Positions 23,376 to 33,517 are shown, numbered from the stretch's first letter. The stretch is DNA of 64,000 nucleotides from Chryseobacterium geocarposphaerae (GCF_002797535.1 NZ_PGFD01000001.1:868001-932000); one strand, 5' to 3'. Translations and numbers: made by a program. Notes: generated from the sequence alone by a model not told the origin.

Positions 23376-24983
23376 ATGGCAGAAGTGATTACAATGCCAC
23401 GTCTTTCTGATACAATGACGGAAGGAAAAGTGGCTAAATGGCATAAAAAAGTAGGAGATAAAGTAAAGGAAGGTGATATTTTAGCCGAAATTGAAACAGA
23501 CAAAGCAGTTCAGGATTTCGAATCTGAAGTAGAAGGTACTCTTCTATATGTAGGTGTAGAGGAAGGCAATGCAGCAACTGTAGATTCTGTTTTGGCAATT
23601 ATCGGTAATGAAGGAGAAGATATTTCAGGATTAACAGGTGGAGGTGGAGCTGCTGCTCCTGCTGCAACTTCTGAAGAGAAAAAAGAAGAGCCCAAAGCAG
23701 AAACACCTGCAGCTCCGGAACAGGCATCCGCTGAAGTTCCTGCAGGAGTGGAGGTGATTACAATGCCTAGACTTTCTGATACAATGACGGAAGGTAAAGT
23801 GGCTAAATGGCACAAAAACGTAGGAGATACAGTAAAAGAAGGAGATCTTCTTGCTGAGATCGAAACAGATAAAGCGGTTCAGGATTTTGAATCCGAATTC
23901 AACGGAGTATTACTGAAACAAGGCGTAGAAGAAGGAGGTGCTGCTCCGGTTGATAGTGTTTTAGCGATTATTGGCCCTGCTGGAACAGATATTACAGGAG
24001 TGGGTGCTGCAAAATCCGCGACTCCATCATCAGAAAAGTCTGCTGAACAAAAAACTGAGGCTAAAGCAGAAGAAAAAGCTGCTCCGGTTGTAAGTTCTTC
24101 ATCTACAGACAGAGTTGCAATTTCTCCATTAGCAAAGAAAATGGCTCAGGATAAAGGTGTTGACATCAACAGCATCCAGGGTTCAGGCGAAAATGGAAGA
24201 ATCGTTAAAAAAGATATTGAAAATTATCAGCCGTCTGCAAAACCAGCAGCTTCGGCTCCGTCCGCAAGTCCTGCCGCACAGGTTGCATTAAGTTTTGTAC
24301 AAGGTGAAGATACAGAAACTCCAAATTCACAAGTAAGAAACGTTATCGCAAAACGTCTTTCTGAAAGTAAGTTCTCTGCACCTCACTACTATCTGATGGT
24401 AGAAATCAATATGGATAAAGCGATTGAGGCCAGAAAAGAAATCAATTCTTTACCGGATACTAAAATTTCTTTCAATGATATGATTATTAAGGCAACAGCC
24501 GTTGCTTTAAGAAAACACCCTCAGGTAAATTCAAGCTGGGCAGGTGATAAGATCATCCACAGAGGAAACATCAATATTGGTGTAGCCGTTGCAATTCCTG
24601 ACGGATTGGTAGTTCCTGTACTTAAAAATACAGATCAAATGAACTACACTCAAATTTCTGCTGCGGTGAAAGATATGGCTTCCAGAGCAAAATCTAAAGG
24701 TCTTAAAGCGAACGAAATGGAAGGTTCCACATTCTCAATTTCAAACTTGGGTATGTTCGGAATTGAAACTTTCACAAGTATCATCAACCAGCCAAACTCC
24801 GCTATCCTTTCAGTAGGTGCAATCATCGAGAAGCCTGTTGTGAAAAACGGTCAGATTGTAGTTGGAAACATCATGAAGCTTTCATTAGCTTGTGATCACA
24901 GAGTGGTAGACGGTGCTACTGGTGCTCAGTTCTTACAAACCTTAAAAACGTATTTAGAGAATCCATTAACTTTGTTACTGTAA
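23376..24983 (+). CDS. pdhC: Pyruvate dehydrogenase E2 (dihydrolipoyl acetyltransferase) with two lipoyl domains
   Basis: A 535-residue protein. Two lipoyl domains (residues 1-78 and 125-202) share the motif E-T-D-K-A-V-Q-D-F, with Lys43 and Lys166 as lipoylation sites. Ala/Pro-rich linkers separate them. A peripheral subunit-binding domain (I-S-P-L-A-K-K-M-A-Q-D-K-G, about 248-283) and the catalytic acyltransferase domain (D-H-R-V-V-D-G near the C-terminus, His and Asp catalytic) follow. The ATG at 23376 begins MAEVITMPRLSDTMTEG, the correct lipoyl N-terminus. It transfers acetyl groups to CoA in the cytoplasmic complex. Confidence 0.97.
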   Translation: MAEVITMPRLSDTMTEGKVAKWHKKVGDKVKEGDILAEIETDKAVQDFESEVEGTLLYVGVEEGNAATVDSVLAIIGNEGEDISGLTGGGGAAAPAATSEEKKEEPKAETPAAPEQASAEVPAGVEVITMPRLSDTMTEGKVAKWHKNVGDTVKEGDLLAEIETDKAVQDFESEFNGVLLKQGVEEGGAAPVDSVLAIIGPAGTDITGVGAAKSATPSSEKSAEQKTEAKAEEKAAPVVSSSSTDRVAISPLAKKMAQDKGVDINSIQGSGENGRIVKKDIENYQPSAKPAASAPSASPAAQVALSFVQGEDTETPNSQVRNVIAKRLSESKFSAPHYYLMVEINMDKAIEARKEINSLPDTKISFNDMIIKATAVALRKHPQVNSSWAGDKIIHRGNINIGVAVAIPDGLVVPVLKNTDQMNYTQISAAVKDMASRAKSKGLKANEMEGSTFSISNLGMFGIETFTSIINQPNSAILSVGAIIEKPVVKNGQIVVGNIMKLSLACDHRVVDGATGAQFLQTLKTYLENPLTLLL

Positions 24984-25004
24984 TTTTCTAAAGGTATAAA
25001 TAAG

Positions 25005-25031
25005 AAACGCTTCTCAATTTGAGAAGCGTTT
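25005..25031 (+). terminator. Intrinsic terminator of pdhA-pdhC
   Basis: AAACGCTTCTCAA / TGAGAAGCGTTT stem with a tiny loop followed by a T run. Confidence 0.9.
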
Positions 25032-25055
25032 TTTTATAATATCACAGTTTAGATA

Positions 25056-25158
25056 AGAATGCTTTCGACGAGGCTCAACATGACACTGCAAATATTCAGA
25101 GTAATCATTTTACTATTGTTAGAGAATTACTGTCATGCTGAGCGAAGGAGAAGTATTT
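25056..25158. repeat. Palindromic intergenic element (REP-like), copy 2
   Basis: The left arm (GGCTCAACATGACA near 25073-25086) pairs imperfectly with the right arm (TGTCATGCTGAGCGAAGG near 25132-25149). The core GTCAT-C-TGA-CGAAG is shared with the other copies. It lies between the pdhC terminator and lolD. Confidence 0.65.
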
Positions 25159-25266
25159 CAAAGACACGAAATTTAACGGTATGAATAATCTTGAAATGGA
25201 ATTTATCATATTATAATTCACTTTAAAATTATCTTATATCTCAAATCAATTTACTATTTTTGAATC

Positions 25267-25935
25267 ATGATTAAAGCAAGAAATATCCATAAATCATATG
25301 GAAATTTAGAAGTATTAAAGGGAGTTGATATCCATATAAAAGTTGGAGAAGTTGTTTCTATTGTTGGAGAATCGGGAGCCGGAAAATCTACACTTTTGCA
25401 GATTTTAGGAACCTTGGATCTTCCTACCAATTCGAAAGGTTTTGATACGGAAATAACGATTGCTGGGGAGTCTTTTATTAATATGAATGATAAACAGCTT
25501 TCTAAATTCAGAAACCAAAATATTGGTTTTGTTTTTCAGTTTCACCAATTGCTTCCTGAATTTACGGCTTTGGAAAATGTGTTGCTTCCTACAAAAATTG
25601 CAGGCGCCAGTGAAAAAGAAGCGATAGAGAAAGCCTATGCTTTATTTGAAGATTTGAAAATAGAGCAGAGGTTACATCATAAACCCAATCAATTATCTGG
25701 AGGTGAAGCACAGAGGGTAGCTGTAGCAAGGGCTTTAATCAATTCCCCGAAAATTATTTTTGCAGATGAGCCTACAGGGAATTTAGATTCAAAAAATGCG
25801 GATGATCTTCACCGTCTTTTTTTTGATTTAAGAGATAAATATAACCAGACTTTCGTGATTGTAACCCATAATCCCGGTCTTGCTGAGATTACCGACAGAA
25901 AATTAGTGATGAAAGACGGAATGATTATCGAATAA
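25267..25935 (+). CDS. lolD: ABC transporter ATPase, LolD type
   Basis: A 222-residue ATPase with Walker [11 protein letters not shown]-loop [10 protein letters not shown] (the LolD/MacB pattern), signature L-S-G-G-E-A-Q-R and Walker [13 protein letters not shown]. It should power release of lipoproteins from the inner membrane for outer-membrane delivery with LolC/E partners, which are not in the window. It is followed at 13 bases by a lipoprotein gene. Confidence 0.92.
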   Translation: MIKARNIHKSYGNLEVLKGVDIHIKVGEVVSIVGESGAGKSTLLQILGTLDLPTNSKGFDTEITIAGESFINMNDKQLSKFRNQNIGFVFQFHQLLPEFTALENVLLPTKIAGASEKEAIEKAYALFEDLKIEQRLHHKPNQLSGGEAQRVAVARALINSPKIIFADEPTGNLDSKNADDLHRLFFDLRDKYNQTFVIVTHNPGLAEITDRKLVMKDGMIIE

Positions 25936-25947
25936 ACTTTCCAGCAA

Positions 25948-26529
25948 ATGATGAAACCTTTTATTTTTTTATTTTTTCTTATTATTTCCTGTTCAAAATT
26001 TGAGTCTCAGGCTAGTCATGCTATTGATTATTTGCCAAAATCAAGAATTCTGGAAATCAAGAACTATATTAAAGGTAAGGATTACAATCAGGATTTAGCC
26101 GTTTTTATCAATTTCAAAATTCACTCAGGAAAGTACAGGTATTTCGTTTATGATCTGAAGAACGATAAGGTACTGCAAAAAGCAATTGTTGCTCATGGTG
26201 ACGGTTCGGTTATTAAAAACTCACAAAGCCTTCAATTTAGCAATACAGATGGTTCTCATCAGTCATCTTTAGGAAAATACGAAATAAAGGAAAGTTATAC
26301 TGGAAAATTTGGTAAAGCTTACCGACTGGACGGTTTGGATGAAAGCAATAGTAATGCAAGATCAAGAGCCATTGTTCTTCATTCTTACTACTGCATTCCG
26401 GATCATGAATCTAACAACCCTGCCTGTTTAAGTTTTGGCTGTCCGATGCTTTCAAAAAATGCGTTTAATAAAACTGCCACATACATCGATCAGTCAGAAC
26501 AACCGGTTATTTTGTATGCTTTTTACTAA
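25948..26529 (+). CDS. L,D-transpeptidase-like (YkuD_2) lipoprotein
   Basis: A 193-residue protein with a lipobox (L-I-I-S-C15). The C-terminal domain has His145 (I-V-L-H-S-Y) and Cys165 in L-S-F-G-C-P-M-L, equal to the catalytic pair of the murein L,D-transpeptidase catalytic-domain family. The usual S-x-G-C is here S-F-G-C, so the key Cys is kept. Cross-linking or editing of peptidoglycan at the outer-membrane side is likely but not proven. It follows lolD closely, so they share a transcript. Confidence 0.85.
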   Translation: MMKPFIFLFFLIISCSKFESQASHAIDYLPKSRILEIKNYIKGKDYNQDLAVFINFKIHSGKYRYFVYDLKNDKVLQKAIVAHGDGSVIKNSQSLQFSNTDGSHQSSLGKYEIKESYTGKFGKAYRLDGLDESNSNARSRAIVLHSYYCIPDHESNNPACLSFGCPMLSKNAFNKTATYIDQSEQPVILYAFY

Positions 26530-26560
26530 TTTTATAATTCATATATAATTTAATTCTCAA

Positions 26561-27238
26561 ATGTCTATTAAATTTCTTGCTGAGGACGACAGACCACGTG
26601 AAAAGTTTTTATCAAAAGGTAAGAACTCGCTTTCTGATTCAGAATTATTAGCCATTATTATGGGAAGTGGAAATAAAGATGAAACAGCAGTTGAATTAGC
26701 CAGAAAAATATTAGCATCCGTTAATAATAACTGGCATCAGCTAAGTTTACTTTCTTTAAAAGATTTAATGAAATTTAAAGGAATTGGAGAAGTTAAAGCC
26801 ATTTCTATAGTAACCGCTTTGGAAATCGGAAGACGACGAGCCGAACAGCAGCTTCCTGAAAAACGTATAATTTCAGGAAGTAACGATGCATATCTTATTT
26901 TAAAAAATCACTTATCAGATCTGAGAACTGAAGAATTTTGGGCCATATTTCTGAATCAAAGCAATAAAGTTATTCATCTTACACAGTTGACACAAGGAGG
27001 AATAAACCAGTCTATCGTAGATATAAGAATTTTATTCAGAACGGCTCTTGATCATTATTCCACTGGAATAATCATTGCTCATAATCATCCTTCAGGAAAC
27101 TTAAAACCCAGTACAGATGATCTTGATATCACACAAAAAATAAAAGAAGCTGGAAATATGTTAAGTATTCAGTTACTGGATCATTTAATTATTACACAAA
27201 ATTCATATCTAAGTTTTTCAGACGAAGGATTACTATGA
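26561..27238 (+). CDS. radC: RadC family JAB-domain protein
   Basis: A 225-residue protein. The N-terminus has a UPF0758-type helix-hairpin-helix (K-F-K-G-I-G-E-V-K-A, residues 71-80). The C-terminal JAMM domain has H174-N-H176-P-S178 and Asp187, the zinc ligands and catalytic serine. It is named RadC for a DNA repair link, though the true activity of the family is unsettled. It overlaps the next gene by four bases (ATGA), so the two are translationally coupled. Confidence 0.93.
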   Translation: MSIKFLAEDDRPREKFLSKGKNSLSDSELLAIIMGSGNKDETAVELARKILASVNNNWHQLSLLSLKDLMKFKGIGEVKAISIVTALEIGRRRAEQQLPEKRIISGSNDAYLILKNHLSDLRTEEFWAIFLNQSNKVIHLTQLTQGGINQSIVDIRILFRTALDHYSTGIIIAHNHPSGNLKPSTDDLDITQKIKEAGNMLSIQLLDHLIITQNSYLSFSDEGLL

Positions 27239-28101
27239 TTAGAAAATTAAAGTATGAAAGTATCGATTTTGATAAATATACTCAATGTTTAGAGAATTCT
27301 GAGCAGAAAAACTGGCATGCTAAAAAAGAAATCCTGGACGAACTTTCAGGAAACTGGGAAATTTTGGTATATAAGGATTATGAAGCTGTTCTCCCTGTTC
27401 CATTAGTAAAAAAAATGGGAATCAGGCTTGTCATTATGCCGCTTTTTTGCCAGCAGCTGGGAGTTTTTTCATCAAGTGATAATCCGGAGATCAATGATCA
27501 GTTTTTAAAAGCTTTAAAGAAAAATTATAAAATATTATATTATTCTTTCAATCAGTATAACTTATTCTCTTCTGACACTGAAAAAAGAAAAAATTATATC
27601 ATCCCAATTTCCGATTATGAGATTTTAAGAAGGAAAAAATATTTCAAAGGGAGGAAGTCTACAGTTAAATGTGCACAACATCTTACTTACCATGAAATAG
27701 AACTAAATGCTGCTCATATTTCATTTATTGAAAATAATTTTAAAGGGCTTTCGAAGATAAGTGATATCAAAAAATTTAAAGATTATCTCAACTTTCTTGA
27801 CACTAACAATTCACTGAAGCTCTGTGCAGCGTATCTGGATCAACAATTAATAAATATTGCCGTTTTAGTTTCAGAAAAAGATGAATTTTCATTATTAGCT
27901 TTGATTAATGATGAAGCTTATAAAAAAGAAGACGGGGCCTCTTTTTTAATAGACAAAATTCTTAGTCATTATATTCATGAGAAAAGTTTTAATTTTATGG
28001 GAAGCAATATCCGGGGAATTGAAATTTTCTTTAAAAGTTTTGGCGCAGAGCTTTATGATTACAGCTTTATTCAGAGTAAAATACTGAAGAAATTTTTATA
28101 A
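27235..28101 (+). CDS. FemAB/GNAT-fold protein, function unknown
   Basis: A 288-residue protein conserved in related flavobacteria. The layout (L-V-Y-K-D-Y-E-A-V-L-P-V-P near the start, a central W-C-like basic segment, and D-G-A-S-F-L-I-D-K-I then F-N-F-M-G-S-N-I-R-G-I-E-I-F-F-K-S-F-G-A near the C-terminus) is that of the FemAB/BioF2-like acetyltransferase fold. These transfer acyl or aminoacyl groups, sometimes to cell-wall precursors; here the substrate is unknown. Coupling to radC has no obvious meaning and may just be shared transcription. Confidence 0.6.
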   Translation: MIRKLKYESIDFDKYTQCLENSEQKNWHAKKEILDELSGNWEILVYKDYEAVLPVPLVKKMGIRLVIMPLFCQQLGVFSSSDNPEINDQFLKALKKNYKILYYSFNQYNLFSSDTEKRKNYIIPISDYEILRRKKYFKGRKSTVKCAQHLTYHEIELNAAHISFIENNFKGLSKISDIKKFKDYLNFLDTNNSLKLCAAYLDQQLINIAVLVSEKDEFSLLALINDEAYKKEDGASFLIDKILSHYIHEKSFNFMGSNIRGIEIFFKSFGAELYDYSFIQSKILKKFL

Positions 28102-28188
28102 AAATAAAATGTCTTTGTTCTTACTGCACAATCCTGTGTTTTTCAGAGATAAATTCAGAAAATATTAGTAATTTTGCTACCTCAAATT

Positions 28189-28701
28189 ATGACAAATTTT
28201 TCAGGATATCTTCCGTATGCATTTGCATTAATTATTGCAATACCTTTCTTGGTTTTACTAAGACAGTTTGTATTTACTTATATCAGACTTAAAGAACAGG
28301 AAATCAAACTACTTTCTGTAAAATCAAATTCTGAAAATAAAACGCAGGCTTATGAAAGGATGACCTTATTTTTGGAGAGAATAAAGCCTTCAAACCTTGT
28401 TCAGAGGTTTAATAAAGACTTGGCCAGTCATGAGTTTATTTTCCTTACAGAAAAAACAATCAACGAAGAATTCGAATATAATTCTTCTCAACAATTATAT
28501 ATTACAAAAAATTCATGGCAAAACATTGTTGAGTCTAAAAATGCTGTAATAGATTTGCTTCATAAAACATATGCCGGATTGAATGGAAATACTAATCTTG
28601 AAGAATTTAAGACCATTTTTATCATGAATTATATGGAAAATGAAGACTATATTTCAATAACCATTGAAGATTTAAGAAGAGAAATTCTAATAATAGCTTA
28701 A
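28189..28701 (+). CDS. Conserved membrane-anchored protein of unknown function
   Basis: A 170-residue protein. One N-terminal membrane helix (A-F-A-L-I-I-A-I-P-F-L-V-L-L) is followed by a mostly helical cytoplasmic part with a basic stretch. I do not recognise a domain. ATG 28189 is chosen because a TAATTTTG -7 box (28169-28176) sits just ahead, so a TTG at 28174 would lie inside the promoter. It is 21 bases upstream of ppa and may be co-transcribed. Confidence 0.65.
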   Translation: MTNFSGYLPYAFALIIAIPFLVLLRQFVFTYIRLKEQEIKLLSVKSNSENKTQAYERMTLFLERIKPSNLVQRFNKDLASHEFIFLTEKTINEEFEYNSSQQLYITKNSWQNIVESKNAVIDLLHKTYAGLNGNTNLEEFKTIFIMNYMENEDYISITIEDLRREILIIA

Positions 28702-28722
28702 CTAAAATAAAAATTTTAATAA

Positions 28723-29334
28723 ATGATTCCAAATTTTAAAGCACATCCATGGCATGGGATTTCTGCGGGAGAAGATGCGCCAAATGTTGTAAATGTTTTC
28801 GTGGAGATCGTTCCTTCAGATACTATTAAATATGAAGTAGATAAAGAAACCGGATTTTTAAAGGTTGACAGGCCTCAAAAATTCTCAAATATTATTCCTG
28901 CATTATATGGTTTTGTTCCTAGGACTTACTGTGACCAGGCTGTAATGAATTTAGCGGTTGAAAGAGGAGCAGACGATGTTACCATGGGAGATCATGACCC
29001 GCTTGATATCTGTGTTTTGAGCTCTCACAATATTCATTCAGGAGGTTTATTGATGGAAGCTATTCCAATTGGTGGATTCAAAATGATTGACGGAGGAGAA
29101 GCGGATGACAAGATTGTTGCTGTAATGATTGGAGATCACGCTTTCGGACACTACAGAGATATTTCTGAATTGCCTGAAGCGGAAGTAAAAAGATTAATGC
29201 ACTATTTCTTAACGTATAAAAACTTACCGGATGAACCTGCAAAATGCAGAATTCAGGAAGTTTACGGAGCAGATCATGCGAAAAAAGTGATTAAAGCTTC
29301 TCAGGAGGATTATGCCAATAAATACGGAGGATAA
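28723..29334 (+). CDS. ppa: Family I inorganic pyrophosphatase
   Basis: A 203-residue soluble pyrophosphatase with the signature G-D-H-D-P-L-D-I-C (the aspartate-rich metal site) and F-G-H-Y-R-D-I. It splits PPi to two phosphates with Mg2+ in the cytoplasm. The membrane pyrophosphatase gene lies 158 bases downstream on the same strand, past a terminator, so both ways of using PPi are encoded side by side. Confidence 0.96.
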   Translation: MIPNFKAHPWHGISAGEDAPNVVNVFVEIVPSDTIKYEVDKETGFLKVDRPQKFSNIIPALYGFVPRTYCDQAVMNLAVERGADDVTMGDHDPLDICVLSSHNIHSGGLLMEAIPIGGFKMIDGGEADDKIVAVMIGDHAFGHYRDISELPEAEVKRLMHYFLTYKNLPDEPAKCRIQEVYGADHAKKVIKASQEDYANKYGG

Positions 29335-29360
29335 AATTTCTCTTGTTTAATTATAAATTA

Positions 29361-29385
29361 AGGATAAATGAATTTCATTTATCCT
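29361..29385 (+). terminator. Intrinsic terminator of ppa
   Basis: Arms AGGATAAATGA and TCATTTATCCT with a short loop and six T after it, between ppa and the membrane pyrophosphatase gene. Confidence 0.85.
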
Positions 29386-29492
29386 TTTTTATTGAGGTTC
29401 CATTAATATTTTCATCCGGCAACATTATTTTCTTAAAATCCTTAGGAATTATTTATTATATTTAATTCTCTATTACCAAAAAATATTAAACT

Positions 29493-32225
29493 ATGGACTT
29501 ATTTGTGTTAGTACCAATTTTTGGTGTCATTGCTTTGCTCTATACCTTTATTCAAAGCAATTGGGTGAGTAAGCAGGATGCCGGAAATGACAAAATGAAA
29601 GTTATCAGCGGACATATCGCTGACGGTGCAATGGCTTTTCTAAAGGCTGAGTACAAGATTTTAACTTATTTCGTAGTAATTGTAGCTATTCTTTTAGCGG
29701 TGATGGGAATGAGCAATGCCAACTCCCACTGGAGTATCGGGATTGCTTTTGTTGTTGGAGCTATATTTTCAGCATCTGCAGGCTTTATCGGGATGAAAAT
29801 CGCAACGAAAGCCAATGTAAGAACAGCAGAAGCTGCGAGAACTTCGCTTTCAAAAGCTCTTAAAGTTTCTTTTACAGGAGGTTCTGTAATGGGAATGGGC
29901 GTTGCCGGATTGGCCGTTTTAGGATTAGGTGCTTTATTTTTAATTATTAAACAGATTTTTGCAGCAAATGCGCCTGTAGATTCCCACGAAATGGAAAGAA
30001 CCATCGAGATCTTAACGGGGTTTTCTTTGGGAGCAGAATCCATTGCTCTTTTTGCAAGAGTAGGAGGCGGAATTTATACTAAGGCTGCTGATGTGGGAGC
30101 TGATTTGGTGGGAAAGGTAGAAGCAGGAATTCCGGAAGATGATCCCCGAAATCCGGCGACAATTGCAGATAACGTAGGAGACAATGTAGGGGATGTTGCA
30201 GGAATGGGAGCCGATTTATTCGGATCTTACGTTGCTACGGTTTTAGCAACCATGGTTTTAGGAAGAGAAACCATATCTGAAGATTCTTTTGGAGGTTTTG
30301 CACCCATTCTTTTACCCATGCTGATTGCAGGGACCGGGATTATATTTTCTATTATAGGAACTTTATTTGTCAGAATTAATGATAACGAAGGTTCGTCTAC
30401 TTCAAGCGTACAAAATGCACTCAATCTGGGAAACTGGGGAAGTATCGTTATTACGGCTATAGCTTCTTATTTTTTGGTGACTTATATCTTGCCTGATAAA
30501 ATGGTTCTTAGAGGTCAGGAATTCTCTAAAATGGGCGTTTTCGGAGCAATTATGGTAGGATTGGTTGTCGGTACATTAATGAGTATCATCACGGAATATT
30601 ATACCGCAATGGGGAAAAGACCGGTTTCCAGTATTGTAAGACAATCTTCGACAGGTCATGCCACCAATATTATCGGCGGACTTTCAGTGGGTATGGAATC
30701 AACATTATTACCTATTATTGTTTTAGCAGGCGGAATTTATGGCTCTTATCTATGTGCAGGATTATATGGCGTTGCTATTGCTGCGGCAGGTATGATGGCA
30801 ACAACAGCGATGCAATTGGCCATTGACGCTTTCGGTCCTATTGCGGACAATGCAGGAGGAATCGCTGAAATGAGTGAATTGCCAAAAGAAGTCCGTGAAA
30901 AAACAGATATTTTAGATGCTGTCGGAAACACTACGGCAGCAACGGGAAAAGGATTTGCTATTGCTTCTGCAGCATTGACTGCTTTAGCTTTATTTGCTGC
31001 TTTCGTAGGGATTGCAGGTATCGATGGGATTGATATTTACAGAGCCGATGTTTTGGCCGGATTATTTGTAGGAGGTATGATTCCGTTTATATTTTCTTCC
31101 TTAGCTATTACAGCGGTAGGACAGGCTGCAATGGCAATGGTGGAAGAAGTCCGCAGACAGTTTCGTGAGATTCCGGGGATTTTGGAAGGAAAAGCACAGC
31201 CAGAATATGAAAAATGTGTTGCTATTTCTACGGATGCTTCCATTAGGAAAATGATGCTTCCGGGAGCAATCGCTATTATTTCACCTTTATTAATCGGATT
31301 TATTTTCGGACCTGAAGTATTAGGCGGTTTTTTAGCCGGAGCAACCGTAAGTGGGGTATTAATGGGAATGTTCCAGAATAATGCAGGCGGAGCATGGGAT
31401 AATGCTAAAAAATCATTTGAAAAAGGAGTAGACATCAACGGACAGACGTATTATAAAGGATCAGAACCTCATAAAGCTTCGGTTACCGGAGATACAGTAG
31501 GAGATCCGTTCAAAGATACTTCGGGACCGTCCATGAATATTCTTATTAAATTGATGTCCATCGTTTCACTGGTTATTGCACCGACTTTGGCAACTTTACA
31601 CAAAGATAAAATCGAAGCGAACCGAAAAGCAAAAATTGAAGCTTTAACGGGGATTTCAGGTCCGGGTTCTTCAATCGATACTCATAATAGTGCACTTATA
31701 TTAGCTCCAAAAGAAATTAAAGGCTATGTAAATGAAAATGGTGATTTTGTATATGATACAGGAAATATCAAAGAAATTGAATTGAAAGGAGGAAAGAAAA
31801 TTTCAATAGGAGAAGGAAGCCAATTATATCAGCTGTATAATTCTGTGAAACAAAAAGATCAGAAAGTTTTAGATCCCAATAATTGGTACACCATTGAAAA
31901 CCTTTATTTTGAAACAGGCTCAAGTGATTTAAAAGCAGGTTCAGAAGCTCAATTATTAAATTTGGTTGAAATTATGACCGCTTATCCGGATTTGAAAATA
32001 AAACTGGGAGGATATACAGATAATTCAGGGAATGATGAAAGTAATCAAAAGCTATCCAATTTAAGAGCTCAAACTGCAAAACTAAAATTATTAGAATTAG
32101 GAATCGCTGCTGATAGAGTGGAAGCGGAAGGATATGGTTCTCAGCATCCGGTTTGTGCAGCTAACGATACTGATGAGTGTAAGGCGAAAAACAGACGAAT
32201 TGATGTAAGGGTTCTCTCTTTATAA
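29493..32225 (+). CDS. hppA: Membrane ion-pumping pyrophosphatase fused to a C-terminal OmpA-like domain
   Basis: A 910-residue protein; ordinary membrane pyrophosphatases have about 650-770. Residues 1-700 have about 16 predicted helices with [11 protein letters not shown] (about 199-209) and D-N-V-G-D-N-V-G-D (about 226-234), the PPi-Mg binding motifs. G-N-T-T-A-A-T-G-K (478-486) has Ala482 where K+-independent pumps have Lys, so it is probably K+-dependent; Na+ versus H+ cannot be decided here. After a linker, residues about 797-909 form an OmpA-like peptidoglycan-binding domain ([29 protein letters not shown]). Family topology puts the C-terminus in the periplasm, so this domain could hold the pump to the cell wall. 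Confidence 0.95.
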   Translation: MDLFVLVPIFGVIALLYTFIQSNWVSKQDAGNDKMKVISGHIADGAMAFLKAEYKILTYFVVIVAILLAVMGMSNANSHWSIGIAFVVGAIFSASAGFIGMKIATKANVRTAEAARTSLSKALKVSFTGGSVMGMGVAGLAVLGLGALFLIIKQIFAANAPVDSHEMERTIEILTGFSLGAESIALFARVGGGIYTKAADVGADLVGKVEAGIPEDDPRNPATIADNVGDNVGDVAGMGADLFGSYVATVLATMVLGRETISEDSFGGFAPILLPMLIAGTGIIFSIIGTLFVRINDNEGSSTSSVQNALNLGNWGSIVITAIASYFLVTYILPDKMVLRGQEFSKMGVFGAIMVGLVVGTLMSIITEYYTAMGKRPVSSIVRQSSTGHATNIIGGLSVGMESTLLPIIVLAGGIYGSYLCAGLYGVAIAAAGMMATTAMQLAIDAFGPIADNAGGIAEMSELPKEVREKTDILDAVGNTTAATGKGFAIASAALTALALFAAFVGIAGIDGIDIYRADVLAGLFVGGMIPFIFSSLAITAVGQAAMAMVEEVRRQFREIPGILEGKAQPEYEKCVAISTDASIRKMMLPGAIAIISPLLIGFIFGPEVLGGFLAGATVSGVLMGMFQNNAGGAWDNAKKSFEKGVDINGQTYYKGSEPHKASVTGDTVGDPFKDTSGPSMNILIKLMSIVSLVIAPTLATLHKDKIEANRKAKIEALTGISGPGSSIDTHNSALILAPKEIKGYVNENGDFVYDTGNIKEIELKGGKKISIGEGSQLYQLYNSVKQKDQKVLDPNNWYTIENLYFETGSSDLKAGSEAQLLNLVEIMTAYPDLKIKLGGYTDNSGNDESNQKLSNLRAQTAKLKLLELGIAADRVEAEGYGSQHPVCAANDTDECKAKNRRIDVRVLSL

Positions 32226-32242
32226 TTAAACAATAAAAAAAT

Positions 32243-32270
32243 AAAAAGCACTGCGATTGCAGTGCTTTTT
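32243..32270. terminator. Bidirectional intrinsic terminator
   Basis: Perfect 12-bp stem AAAAAGCACTGC / GCAGTGCTTTTT with a GATT loop, between hppA and the convergent aminotransferase gene. Confidence 0.92.
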
Positions 32271-32290
32271 ATATATAATCCTGAGAATAT

Positions 32291-33430
32291 TTAAAGGTTT
32301 TTTCTCAAATGCTCTAAGGCATCAATGATCAAATCATCTTTTTTGGCAAAACTGAATCTTATATAATCAGAATTTGTTTTGGAATTGTAAAACGCTGAAA
32401 CCGGCAGACAGGATACTTTTTTCTCTACAGTCAGCCATTTTGAGAATTCTACATCTGTCATCGATTTGGAAATATTTCTGAAATTAACGATCTGAAAGAA
32501 GCTTCCCTGCGCTTTTTGCTCAACCTGCAATGGTGTATACTGAATAAGATCATTAAAAATATCCCTTTTATTTTCCATTGCTTTTCGGTTTTCTTCAGGA
32601 TCAAATACCTCGAGATATTTGGCAACTGCATACTGAGCAGGAGCATTAGTACTAAAAGAAATGTACTGTTGATAGCTTCTGAAGTTTTTCAGCAAATCTT
32701 CTGCTGCAAGCAGGTAACTTACTTTCCAGCCGGTTGCATGAAACATTTTTCCGAAAGAAAATATACAAAAGGTCCTTTTTTTCAAATCCGGATGAAGAAA
32801 TGAACTGTAATGTTCAATATCATCGTAACAGTAAATATCATAGATCTCTTCTGAAATCAAATAAATTTCCCGGTCTTTGATTAAATCATACAATTGATCC
32901 CAATCATTTTGAGTCCAAATTTTCCCGGTAGGATTTTGAGGGGAATTTACGATAATCGCTTTTGTTTTTTCTGAAATACAGCTCTTAAGATTTTCCCAGT
33001 TAATGGTAAAATTACATTCCAGATCATAATAAACCGGCACACCTCCGTTAAGAACAATTGACGGCGCATAGGTATAATAAGAGGGCTGTATTACAATAAC
33101 TTCATCCCCCTGATTAAGAATAGATTTCAAAGAAGTATATAAAGCAAAAGTTGAACAGGGAACAATATTTACTTCTTCTCTTTTTACCATAATGCTATTC
33201 TTTCTTTTGGCATTGAATTTAATAATATTATCAATCAGTAAGGCATTTCCTTCAAGCGATTCGTAGCTGTGACTGATGCGGTCTGCAGATTCTTTAAGAT
33301 AGTATCGTAACCTGCCGTCTATTTCAAAATCAGGTAACCCTAAAGACAGGTCGAAGCTTCCGTGCTTTCTGGAAAGCTCAGACATTTCTGTAAAAAAAGA
33401 ATAATGATTAAATCCGTAAATTTCTACCAT
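32291..33430 (-). CDS. Class I/II aminotransferase, methionine-aminotransferase (YbdL) type
   Basis: A 379-residue fold-type I PLP enzyme. Lys228 in F-S-F-G-K-M-F-H-A-T-G-W-K forms the Schiff base. N-S-P-Q-N-P-T-G-K and Q-Q-Y-I-S-F-S-T-N-A-P-A-Q match the YbdL/kynurenine-aminotransferase branch, which moves amino groups from Met, Phe or kynurenine. Methionine is the probable main substrate by similarity. It stands alone, divergent from the M28 peptidase gene. Confidence 0.9.
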   Translation of the reverse strand: MVEIYGFNHYSFFTEMSELSRKHGSFDLSLGLPDFEIDGRLRYYLKESADRISHSYESLEGNALLIDNIIKFNAKRKNSIMVKREEVNIVPCSTFALYTSLKSILNQGDEVIVIQPSYYTYAPSIVLNGGVPVYYDLECNFTINWENLKSCISEKTKAIIVNSPQNPTGKIWTQNDWDQLYDLIKDREIYLISEEIYDIYCYDDIEHYSSFLHPDLKKRTFCIFSFGKMFHATGWKVSYLLAAEDLLKNFRSYQQYISFSTNAPAQYAVAKYLEVFDPEENRKAMENKRDIFNDLIQYTPLQVEQKAQGSFFQIVNFRNISKSMTDVEFSKWLTVEKKVSCLPVSAFYNSKTNSDYIRFSFAKKDDLIIDALEHLRKNL

Positions 33431-33517
33431 TCAGTTTCCATTTAAATCAAATATAATAAATTTTACATTTCAGCAAAGAATAAATATATTTTGCTATTTT
33501 TAAGAAAATTATTTTAC

